From Dioscorea cayenensis subsp. rotundata (Eukaryota; Streptophyta; Magnoliopsida; Dioscoreales; Dioscoreaceae), in NCBI RefSeq assembly GCF_009730915.1, contig NC_052489.1, positions 26,653,916 to 26,717,915 on the forward strand: DNA of 64,000 nt, given 5' to 3'. Both the position numbers and the translations under genes were made by a program. Shown in pieces: positions 13,293-25,600 of the stretch. Within the stretch, counting starts at the first letter, position 1, and the number at the start of each line of letters is the position of its first letter. The notes under the pieces are model-generated. The model saw nothing but the letters and a program-made list of their open reading frames with translations. It was not told where the DNA came from and made no database searches.

Positions 13293-14914
13293 CTCTCTTC
13301 ATTGTATTAAATTGGACTGATTAGGATTTTTTATTTTTAATTTATTTTTTTAGAGAGAAATTTAGGAGAAAAATTGTAAGTCATATTGATTGAAGGCTAC
13401 CTAAATCCATTGTTCTTATCTTGCGTTGCTGTTTCATTTATTATTTATTATTTTTTAAATTTCAAAATTCCAAAAAATGATAACATAATTTGGTAAAAGC
13501 ATATTGAAATAGCATTTAATATCTGTGTGTATTATTATTATTATGGTCTTAGGGATCATATCTTTTGAGATATATTAAAAAAAAAAGAAAAAAGGATTTT
13601 GCGGTGGCAGAGGACAGGGAACATCACCATCGCTGTTCTGCCATTTTGGAAACTTCTTGAAGACTTTATGGGAAAAATAATATTTGAAAACATTTCGCAT
13701 TTAGGTATATGCATTATAAAATATTTAGGATATATATACCCCTCTAAAATTTTATAAGTACATAAACATCTTGTAAAGTGTCTTCCATCATGTCCACATC
13801 CTTGTTAGTTTTAATATTATTTATTTATTTATTTTAAGGTATATTTAAGAAAAAAAGAGGGGATGGGGGGATTTTTTTAATTATTTAATACAATAATGCA
13901 TACTTAAATAAGATAATGGTATACATGTATGTATGAAGCCCGTGTGCATGCACTAAACAGCAATATGAATTTATGTGATTTTTATCTCATATTTCACTGA
14001 TATTAGTCCACTCTTATGTCACTTTAAATTAATTTTTATATCCATGATTTTTTTAGCTCCTTTTTATATTTAAACATGTTAAATTTTATTGTTATAAAAT
14101 ATTTTATATTATTTTTGTATTCAATTAAATGATATAATCCAAAAATAATGCTACTAATACTTTGTGTGTGCTTGTATTACCTTTTATTTCTTTTCCTAAG
14201 GGTTTTTTTATTAAATTATCCCAATATAAAGTTGAGTGAGTATTTCAATTCAGTTTTTATTTTTTTAATAATAATGCCCATGTGTTTTTTAATATGTATA
14301 CATTGTAAATCTTATTATCATAAGATTCTATTTTATTTTAATTTATTAACTTAAATGATATTATTTATAAAAATAATGCCACATGCATGATACACTAATA
14401 TATCTGTGAAACACAAAATTAAATTAATAATATTACAAAAGGAGAAAAAAAAAATGAGGAAGATGCTACAATTCTTCTAATTTTTATATAATCGTTTTGA
14501 ACATAATTTATAAAAAAAACCAAAAAAGAGAACCTTTGCTTATTTTAAAATCAAATGATAAATTATATAAAAATAAATTCAATTTGAATGGGGGTTTTCT
14601 ATGGATAACTTAAAAAAGAGACTAAGAATAAATAATAGAGAATAATAAATAATTAGCATTCTCAATGTGCAAAGTATATAAATATAAAATAAATGAATTG
14701 AAAAACATGCAAAGGCCAGTGAGCATGACAGCTCATTCATTTGGCAGGTAAACAGAAATAGCAAAGCATTAATTATGATGCAAAGCTGTATGGATAAGAT
14801 TAATTGTTCAATAAAATTAGGGTTGTTGTACTGTTCACACCCACCTATCAACTGCTAAAAAGGGGAAAAAAAGTAAATGTAACTGATTATTATATCATTT
14901 TTTAAAATCTTTTA

Positions 14915-14940
14915 AATAATAATAATAATAATAATAATAT
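14915..14940. repeat. (AAT)n microsatellite
   Basis: Eight or nine AAT units in an AT-rich spacer. Confidence 0.9.
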
Positions 14941-15860
14941 TGTGTATGTTTATGTTTATTCATATGCACCTCTGAAAACCCTCATAATAACATTAACATA
15001 TACATAATTGTGAAAATCGTTTATATCATATCTTTAATTTTCTTATTTGATCAAAAAAATCTTTGTACTATTTCATATCTTCAAAAAGTTTTTTTTTCCT
15101 GATATCTTCTAACAATTTATATTTTTCAGTACTTTTGTTAAAAATACCCTTTAGCTATTTTAAACGAAAACACAAAATAATAAATAATAAATTAAAATAT
15201 TAAATATCAAAAACAAATATTAAACAGAAACGTTACATATTAAATAAAAATTTATGTAGTTACACTTACACATAAACACATCATATTAAATAAAAAATAT
15301 ATTTAATAAATAAAAAGTATATTTTTTAAACGGGGCAAAATTAAGTTTTTAAATAAGATAAATTGATGTAAGGATTGAAAAATAAATAAACTAAAAAAAT
15401 AGGATTGAAAAAATTATAATGTCAAAAGAACTGCAGTAAAAATTTAAAAAATTATAAAAACTAAAAAATTATTTTCTCTACATAATTTTATGGTAAATTT
15501 TTTAGCCACATAAATCTCATGGCAAAGACTTGACAATAACCTTTGTTTTTTTGTCATAATCAAGAGCTGAAAGTAAAACCAAGAAAAATAAAATAAAATA
15601 AAAGAGGAGGTCAATCAGCAACAGTTCCAATACTATCTAGGAAATTTCCTCAATGATATTAAGAGAAAAAGGGGAAAAAATATTTTCCACATGATTATAA
15701 AAATCAAAACCATAATTCATTAAAAAAAATAACTTATATCTCTGTCATTTTCCTTCATCCCTCTCTCTTTCAACTCCCATTATTTGTTCCCATTTTTCCA
15801 AATGAAAATCTAGAAATATAGAATATTGAAATCACTAATCTAATCAGTTCTTAAAGATCA

Positions 15861-15862
<2 letters not shown>

Positions 15863-15905
<43 letters not shown>
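15863..15905. repeat. (AT)n microsatellite
   Basis: About 21 uninterrupted AT units, 530 bases upstream of the lipase start. Confidence 0.95.
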
Positions 15906-15907
<2 letters not shown>

Positions 15908-16255
15908 CAACACCAAATATATAAATAAAAAAATGAAGAGATTAGTTACAAAATAAAAAAATTAGAAAGAAAAAGAAACCAGACCCCCACAATTTTTGGT
16001 AGACCCTCCAAAAACACACAACACACAACAAAACATGTGCAAAACACAAGGGAACAAAGCCATTGAGGAAACACAGGACACATAGGCATAGAACACCACC
16101 AATGCATTTCAAGAAAAATGGGAACATGAGAAGTATTCTCAATCCTCATTGGCCCACCATCTTCCCAACTTATTATATATATATATATATATATATATGT
16201 CTTCCTCTCTTCCTAATAGGCCTTTCTAGATTCTTGTTCTACTTTGTCCTCTTAA

Positions 16256-16287
16256 AAGAAGAAGAAGAAGAAGAAGAAGAAGAAGAG
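16256..16287. repeat. (GAA)n microsatellite in the probable lipase leader
   Basis: Ten GAA units end about 150 bases before the lipase ATG at 16434, so they probably lie in the 5' UTR or core promoter. A TA repeat (16,174-16,198) lies just upstream and could hold the TATA element. Confidence 0.9.
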
Positions 16288-16433
16288 GAAAAGGAAGGTG
16301 CTTTAGGTGATTTGAAGGAAGATAGAAGAGGAAAAAAGCAAACTTTTTTTTTTTTGGTTTTTGGTTTGTGTTTTCATTTGGTTCTCTCTTTTCCTCTCTT
16401 GTCTTGAACACATAAAAAGATAGTGGAGTGAGA

Positions 16434-18797
16434 ATGGGGAGGTTGTCTATTGGTATCTTGGGGATGATGGAGCTGTATGTGAGTAGTATGGTGCATTTGC
16501 TATATGGGTTCTATATTTTTAGCACTGCTGTGGCTTGGGACATGTCTCAGAGCATCACAGGGCGCTTTAGGCTCAGCAACAGCAATAATGAGAGGCAGAG
16601 TAATGGGACTGTGCCTTTGGATGGATCAGTGCCTCCTATTGTGTTGGTTCATGGCATCTTTGGATTTGGGAAAGGGGTAATATATATGTATATATATATA
16701 TGTGTGTGTGTGTTTGATTTAGATTGATGCTTGTTGTGTTATTTGGTGGTTTGTGATGATGGATTAATGCTAAAGTTGCTGGCTTTTTTCTTGGTATTGG
16801 CAGAGGCTTGGTGGGTTGTCATATTTTGCAGGGGCTGAGATGAAGGATGACCATGTTCTTGTTCCAGACTTGGGGTCCTTGACTAGCATCTATGATAGGT
16901 TGGTTTGATTGTGAGAATATATATATAGATATAAGTTTGTTTTTTTATTAGATTTATTGGATATTTAGCATGTTTATTGGGTTTTTTTCTCTTGATTTTA
17001 GAGCAAGAGAGTTGTTTTACTATTTGAAAGGTGGGAGGGTGGATTATGGAGAGGAACACAGTAGAGCTTGTGGGCATTCAAGGTTTGGTAGGGTTTATGA
17101 TCAAGGTGAGTAAACAAAACATCTTTTGAAGCTTTTCTTTGTTGATGTTGAAAAATCAATATTCATGGTTATTAATCTCTGATTATTTCATTGTTTATAT
17201 ATATACAGGACACTATCCAATTTGGGATGACCAGCATCCAATCCATGTTGTTGGGCATTCAGCAGGAGCACAGGTCATTAGAGTTCTGCAACAAATGTTG
17301 GCTGATAAGGTACCTAAACTTCACTTCTTCTTTATTTTAAAGTTCAATACTTTTGATTCCTTTCATTTGGTGAATTTAAAAATAAAATCTCTCTTTTTTT
17401 TAAATTTGTTTTTAGGCCTTTGAAGGCTATGAAAACACTAATGAGGATTGGGTGTTGAGTGTTACTTCACTCTCTGGTGCTCTCAATGGAACTACAAGAA
17501 CTTATTTTGATGGAATGCAGTAAGTCTTATGCTAATTTATTTATATATTTATTTATCATTCTACAATGAATGATCTATGAATGATCTTGTATGATATTTC
17601 TCATTGTCGATGATCTTAGGCCGGAGGATGGAAGAACAATGAAACCCATTTCTCTGCTGCAACTCTGCCGAATTGGAGTGATAGTTTATGATTGGCTGAA
17701 CATTTCATGGCTAAAGAAGTACTATAACTTTGGGTTTGATCACTTTGAGATGGAATGGCGAAAGGCCGGTGTTTCAGGCCTTGCTGATCTACTCTTAGGC
17801 AATTCCGGACCTTTTGCTTCCGGGGATTGGATTCTGCCTGATCTTACACTTCAAGGTTCTCTCAACCTTAATTCTAATTTGCAAACTTTTCCAAACACAT
17901 TCTACTTCAGTTATGCAACAAAGAGAACCCGAAAGTTTTTTGGTGTAACACTGCCTTCAAGTCTGCTTGGTATCCATCCTTTGTTATTTATCAGAGTCTT
18001 GCAAATGACCCAATGGCGCCACCCTTCCGATGTGCCTCTGCCTTACAAAGGTTACAGGTCAGTGAGGTTCATTGTCTTTATTTATTCTGATTTTGTCATG
18101 TGAAAATGCTCATGATATATAAAATGCAACAGAGACGAAGATTGGGAAGACAATGATGGGGCATTGAACACAATTTCAATGACTCATCCTAGGATACCAG
18201 TGGAACATCCTAGTCATTTTATCGACGATGATTCTGAATGCCATCCCTTGCAACCAGGCATCTGGTTTGTATTTTGTTTATTTATTTATTTATATGTTTC
18301 AGAGGAATTTCTTAACAGTACCTTTTTTTTTTTTTGTTGAAATCATGATTAATTATGGGAATAAATGACCATCTACCTACTTATAGATATATGATGGAAC
18401 CTTGTCATCAATGCTTAATTAAACATGCATGCGGTAGTTGATATCTGATAAAGACAAACAAGAACAAGTTTTTATTTTTCCTCCTTGGTACAGCTACTAC
18501 TTCTATAGCTATTAATTAATTGCAAATCCTTTTCATCTTTGTTCATTCTTCTGAGCAACATCTTCATTTATTTTATAGAGTTGAAATACTCAATTTGATT
18601 ATAATGAATGATGATTGGGTGGAATTCACAGGTACTACAACAAGATTGTGGAAGCAGATCATATATTTTTTGTCATAAATCGGGATCGAGCCGGAGTTCA
18701 ATTTGATGTTTTATATGATAGCATCTTCCAGCGCTGCAGAAAACATTTATTCAGGACTACTTCTCCACCAACACTACCTAATCAGATCATCTCATAG
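16434..18797 (+). CDS. Alpha/beta-hydrolase, lipase family I.5-like
   Basis: Predicted serine lipase/esterase related to bacterial family I.5 lipases and a small plant alpha/beta-hydrolase family; substrate unknown. Eight exons join to 460 residues: 16434-16676, 16804-16898, 17002-17105, 17209-17309, 17416-17519, 17620-18057, 18133-18264 and 18632-18797. A hydrophobic N-terminal segment (about residues 10-37) could be a signal anchor. The oxyanion-hole region [12 protein letters not shown] is followed by the nucleophile elbow [23 protein letters not shown] matches the I.5 acid-residue region (NDGxVNTxSM), and EADHIFFV probably gives the catalytic histidine. The start is chosen because it is the first ATG of an open exon and precedes the hydrophobic segment. 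No lesion was seen. It converges on BSL1. Confidence 0.9.
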
Positions 18798-19291
18798 CCT
18801 TGTGTTTCTTTTTTAGTTTCACTTGCACATAGAAACAACAAAATTAGCAGTAGTAATCAAGTCTCACTGAAGAGTGTGCCCCAAATCAGAGCAATGAAGC
18901 TGTTTTTTTCTTTTTCTTTTCTTCTTTTGTATCTATATGCAGACATTTGTGGATATTCAGGCAGTTGTATCTCCCCATAGTCTTTGGGGATAAAAAAAAA
19001 AGGTAAAAGGAAATTTAGGTTTTACAAAAGTTAATGATGAGATGAATAGTTACATTGAATGACTCTGTTCTCATGTTGTGAATTATCAATAATACCTTTG
19101 TGCTGGGTAAGTTAAATTTTATTGTAAAAGAAACCTGGTTAAAGTGATAAATTTGGACCCAGTGAAACATACTATTTCTAATAAACATCAAAACAACGTC
19201 TAAATGAATTTAGGGCTTCTTCCATATTATGCCTTTTTCTTTTGTTTTCACAACAGCCAATGTAACAGTTGTGATAATTTACAAGGATCTA

Positions 19292-19346
<55 letters not shown>

Positions 19347-19623
19347 CTAAGCTCAATGTTAAACAACTAAATACAATAAAAAATCATGTACACTGAATAT
19401 ACATCCAGGCTTCAAAGCACTAACACAGACAACACAAAAATTTAAATAGTATACATAATGGAAAGAGAGATTCCACATGATGTTGATCCCCATCCTGCTT
19501 ATTGTGGGTAATTGCTATGCTATGAGTATTCGTTCATTCACTCTGGCGAAGGGAGGATCGCATGCTTGATTTCGGTTAGCAGGTATTCTTGGGAAAACAT
19601 AGAAACACTTTCGCGCTTGCAGA
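18798..19623. other. Tail-to-tail spacer between lipase and BSL1
   Basis: This should contain both 3' UTRs. It includes a (CT)24 microsatellite and no coding potential that I can support. Confidence 0.6.
19295..19342. repeat. (CT)24 microsatellite
   Basis: 48 bases of perfect CT repeat, about 280 bases downstream of the BSL1 stop codon. Confidence 0.95.
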
Positions 19624-22600
19624 CTATATGTAAGCCAGAGAACTTCGGTCACTTGCTGATTGTGGACGGCCTCGAGTCGGTGTTGGTGGCCTTTGAATGT
19701 TGAGCTCCTGAAAAGAATATATAGTTATGAGTGACAAATGCAAGCAAAGCATTACAAGTTCAACGCGAAATTAAAATGAAGATATGAAGGATTAACAACA
19801 TACAGTTAATGTCCAGTTCCTCCAACATACAAAGTCCGGACTATTAAATTAAACATGCTACTAGAGATTGACCATAACTCCCCCAAACTCCGAATTGAGA
19901 GATAGTTTTGATGACTGTCAGCTTAAACCAGTAAAGATTAATTTGACAAGCAGGGGTTTATCATGAAAACTAAAAGCTACTTGGTCAGTAGAATAACTTG
20001 TGCAGCTGAGGGTAGATAATATAGATCAACCAATTTATGTTATATTTTCATGTAATTTGACAACAATGATTTATTATTATCATTATCATCATCTTATCCC
20101 AAAAAAAAAACAAGCGCTTCGCATGTCTCACCTGCATCCATGTATCTTCCAAAACATGCTCAGGGGATGACTCGGGTGAATTAAGGGGTGGTGGCAGTGG
20201 ATGAATCAATTTTGGGACCACAACTAATCCCCTGCCAATCACAAGAATTGCCCCAGCGTTGTTTGCAGTACCTGATGACACACATATTAGCATTTGAAGT
20301 GTTTATGATGTAATCAGGCTAATCAGGCAACCATGCAAGATTACCACAATAGTTGGTTGCTGAAAAGACGGTGATCAGCTGCCCATGAGCAAACCGTTCA
20401 AATCCATCCATCACACATTCATGAGCTCTTATAATGAGTTGTAATTTGTTTCTTTTGCAGAAGTCAGAGACCCGGTCCGGCTGCAAATTCAACATGGCAT
20501 CCCTTTAAAACAAATCCTTCTTGTTATTATGTGACAGGTCAAACAGCAAACTAAGAAAACAATAGCAAAAGCATGATATAATAGACAACAATACCAAATT
20601 ATAAACATTCATAAGACCCATGTTATAGTATAGCAATTCCCATTTCAAACCTTGCAGTGAGGGATGTAAGATTGTACTCAAGGGAGCAATGAAGAGGGCA
20701 TCATAATCACTAAGAATCAAGAATTGAATCGCTTACCCCAAATGTGACCAGGCCAGGACCCCTGGCATTTGGTCTTAAACCCTCAACACTATCATTCTCC
20801 GTAGGGTCTGACCTGCAGCAGGAAGAACATCAAATTAGAAAGGAGAAAATGCTAAGTGATGATGAACGGATGAAGTGTGAGAGGGGATACCATAGGAGGT
20901 CCATTAGTACAATGGACCCAACATCCATGGTGATAGGCCTTTCAAGTTTCTCTATTTGCTCTACAGAATTTATAGACCTCCCAATGCCACCATGCATGCA
21001 TATAATTTTTTTTTCTATAAGAGCAGCAAGGGGCAGGGTATTGAAGAGCTGATTGAATCGAGTCCATGCCCATATTCCATCATTTTCACCCTACATCAAT
21101 GTGTGGAATCAAATATTTAGTCTTTACACCAATAAAACAAACATACTATACTCCATACCATTCTCTCAATGCATTCAAGACGAAAACCGAAGAGAGCATT
21201 AATGTCAGCAGCCTCATGGTTTCCTCGAATCAAGTGGATATTCTCTGGATACTCGATCTGCATAGAGTTTTTATGCAGATGAAAGAGAAGTCCATTATCA
21301 AAGAAAGCAAGTACAAATAAAATAATTTACGTAACAAAAGATTACCTTAAGAGCAAGAAGCAATGTAATAGTCTCCAAACTATGCTGCCCTCTGTCGACA
21401 TAATCTCCCAAAAACAGATAGTCTATATACCTGAAAAGAAATGTTGATGTCTTTATACAACTGGAAGAGATCCTTTAAAACACAGTTAATTACCATAAGT
21501 TTTGTAAGCTTAAACCAGACATGGCAAGGACAAAGTGAATAATGGATTGATAAAAGCAAGTGGAGGGACTCATAAAGGAACGTCAAAGATGGCTTTGACT
21601 GGAACTATGCAGAAGGACTAGAAGTTTTGTAGCAGTTGTAAATACAACTATTTCATAAGAATTATAAGTGAAAGATTTATAAAACCAACATAAAATATAT
21701 AAAAGAGGCAGTGATTTGCACAGATCCCCCTTGACATCGCTATGAAGGTTATATGCAAAAAAAATACCTGCCTTCAACAGCTAATCATCAGAAAAACTAA
21801 CTTGAGAAGATGTTATGTTACTAAGCCTCATACAGCATCATTGCCTAATCCTTGACCAATAAGGCCACTAATGAATTATTTAGCTTACGTGATATCTCCG
21901 GCAGTTGAGGGGAAACCATATTCATCAAATAATCGCATAAGATCACCAAACTGCCCATGTAGATCACCAAATACTTTAACTGGTGCTTTCAACTGAAGAA
22001 CAGTGGGTTCCTGCATGAATATCTGCTCAGCAGCATAGCAAAGTTCACCAACTTCATATGAGTCGAGAAAGAAGTTTCTATTAGCAGGAGCTTTCCAATT
22101 CCTCGGCCTGAGCAGTAAGGAAATAATCTGTAGCCAAGAAATAAAGTTGCATTATAAGACATAAAATAAATAACAGAATTATCATCATCATCATCACCAT
22201 CACCATCATCATTATCATTATCATTATCATTGTTTTGTATTACTCACTTTTTTATGCAAACCCAGTGGAGACTTCTGCCTGTTCAAAGCCCGCTTATTGG
22301 AATAGGCCTGGTCAGCATTTGAAGGATACATTCTCCTGCTCTCATTTTCAAAGTGATCCAAGGAAAGTTGTCGCACCAATCCACCCAAGTTGCCAACAGC
22401 CTCTTTAGCTATCACAACCTGTAAAACAAGGATAGTTACAGAGATACAAACTTGAAGAAAAGGGCAATAATATCAAATATGGAAATAATGGTATCATACA
22501 GCCCGAGGGTGCAGCCGGACATCAGGTTGAAGAGGACCAGCAAGACCATCATCTGAGGAGGCATCCATGACTTGTGACTTATCTTCAGCATCAGGAAGAG

Positions 22601-25600
22601 GACCATTTCTATCTGAAAGGTCACTGTCCGAAGAAACTGATGATGCCTCTTTTGCAGCTAGCCAGGCAGCACTAACAGCCTCAGCTTCAGCAGCAGAAGC
22701 CGCAACCAATGTATCAATTGATTTCTGATCCATGCTGAAAAAACTAAACAATTTTATTAACTGTAGAATTCTCTCAGCATAAATTTTGCAAGCCTAAAAG
22801 TAGTAGAAAGTAGTAGAAAACCTCAAACCATCAGAGGCTGGATTCAATCCACTACGCACAGGAGACGAACTATTATTCTTATCCTGATTTGTTACGGATG
22901 GAATACTATACATGTTTGAAGTGATTTCAGATGAAAAAGGAGAATTTTCAGCAACAAGAAGATCATCAAGTAATACATCTGCAGAAGATAAGCACAAAGC
23001 GAATCAGTTCATGATAAATACTTATGATGAAGATCACAGTATATTATAGGCAATTTAATGGTTTGACAAATATACATCCTCAGGCAGACATGCATAGAAG
23101 AAACTGATAAATTGTAAATGGTTACTTCTCAATGAAATTTAAGAATAAGGGCATAAAAACTCTCAATAATAGACAACCAAGAATTATCCTTCCCAATTTA
23201 TCAGGTTCATAGACAAAAGATATTAGGGAAGTGCTTCACCAAAGTTATTCTGTGTACCAAAGACAATAAACTATTTACAGCATGCCAAATTCTGATGACA
23301 ATAGAATTTGGTTTCCTTCTGTTAAAAGAATAAAGGAAATTCAATATGCCCCTTAATGTTCCTACACAAAAATGAATGTTATACAGAAAGATCTAACGTA
23401 GATGCCTTTTGGAAGAAGTGTAGTCATCATCTCAGAGCAAACAATACGCTGTATGAATTGACAAGTATCATGGTATTTCAGGAAAAAAAAGAAGGATGCG
23501 GTAATCATTTGTTCCCATTTACAAAGATTTAAGCAAAAAATCTTCCAATCATTGAACTTTTGATTTCATGTAATAAATGTCTCACTGGCAATGGTATATG
23601 AATTAATATAAATGTTCAACAATAGATCACAATTTATGAATTAGTTTCATGTGAAACATTCATCATAAATGACAAAAATTTGAGGGTGACATTGCTGTCT
23701 ACATTAAAAAAGTTAGGGGAAAAAAGCTGTTTGATCAATTCATCTGTCAACAACTGCCAAGCCTGTACAGCACTATGACCAACTGCAGAAAGAACCGGTT
23801 TACTAGGTAATGCAACATAGGATTTGTACTCACCTCCTTTTAGACCACCAAAAATGAATATTTGAGTTCCCACTGATGCTGAACCATGACGGCACCGGCG
23901 TAGAAGCTCCAGAGAAGGGTCAAGATCAGATGCAGATTTGTTAACACGAGTTGATGTAACAATACCGTTTCTATCCAACCACACACCAGCAGCAGTGTCC
24001 AGAACTTCCAGCAAGAAGTAATAATGTTTAGAAAATAATTTTTGCAGATGATAAAAAGTAGCAGACAAGTATAGCAAGAATACCATATGATACCTGCTAT
24101 GGCGCCTTCACCTTCAACGGCCCGCCCCCCTTTAAGGACGCCTCCAGTAACATGCAATCGAGCCCCGACGAACACCTGCTCAGTTACACAGATATGAGGA
24201 GCTGAACAGATTGCTAGTGAAGTCAGCAAGCTTCAATTATTAGCAGTAAGCATGATGCTTCTGCTCAAACTAATTATGAGTAATACTTGGACTTAGATCT
24301 CTGAGAACTATGACTCAGTAGGGAAGCCTTAAGACTGATGTGTATGCTCCAACATTAGTGTTCATAACACCAAACAATGCACAACACAACACATAGTTCA
24401 GTTCATGATGACAATAAATCGCTTACCGCTTCATGTTGATACCTTGGTGATGGAGACACCCCAGGAGCCAGATTCCACTCCCACTGGCCATTTGTATGCA
24501 TAAGCAGCCCATAAGCATCTGAAAGCGGCTGAAAAGGACATTCACTGATGTTCATAAGAAAGTGAGCTGAAAACAACCAAAAGGGCATTCACTAATGTTC
24601 ATAAGAAAGTGATCTCCAGAACTTGGATAAAAATCAGGAAAGGATCATTCAGACACACTGGAACTCATTCTTTAATCAACTGATCACACCGTACCAATTC
24701 TGATTCCCACTAATGCAATTTTCAACCAAGAGTTTACCCTTAGGGCCTTGTAGCACTCAACTCATCCTGCACATTTTCTTTTCATTTTCTTTTGTATTTC
24801 ACACTAAAGCCTCTTCCAGCACAGAAATTCAATCTAAACAGAAAGTTCATTCAAATGTTTTTAAATAAACTCAGAAGTGCATTAGCATTGCATGAAAATT
24901 ATATTGTAGTTATGATTCACAATGAGATAGACACTCCAAAAACAACAACACTCCAAAATTTTCTTGGCAATGATCACAAGTTACTATTCCACAACTTGAG
25001 TTGCAAGGCTGAAATGCATGCTGTCTGCTCAGAAAAGAGTCAAATCATCTACCAAAAGAGAGAAAAGATACAGAATTTTACCACCCCAGAATGATCTCTT
25101 CCCCCACACAGCAAAAGCATGCCATCTGAGCGAGCACTAGCAGTAGCATACCTTCCAAAAAATAATAAAAAAATTGAACACTAATAATACATATTGAAAA
25201 AAGTCGTAAGCACAATGCAGCTACTCACAAGAGAATAAAACAAACCATGCGGCTATGTATGGTTCCACACTCTCCATATAATAAGACAGCAAATTTATAG
25301 GTCCTATGACCTACTATTTAAAACATATTCAAGCCTACAAGTCATGAAAAGATAATGCCATGTAGCATCAAACATTCTTCACCATGTAAACTGTAAAGCC
25401 AGAAATCAATATTCCAAATATCAAGAGCCAAGCAAGTTGCAAATTAAAATTAGATATCTTCTCATGTGGTAAATTAGAATATTGACTTTTCTTTCTTAGC
25501 CATCCCCGCTATCAGCTAGAAAGTTTAAAAATATATCAGATTGTCAGAGTCAAAACAGATATATATTAGCAGAGCCTACTGATGGTTGCCAACACTTTAA

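Larger units (their letters stand above)
12342..16433. other. AT-rich intergenic region, NDX to lipase
   Basis: The first few hundred bases are probably NDX 3' UTR. The rest is very AT-rich with homopolymers and microsatellites and only short, low-complexity ORFs. I see no gene, tRNA or recognisable coding transposon. The last 250 bases hold the likely lipase promoter and leader. Confidence 0.6.
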
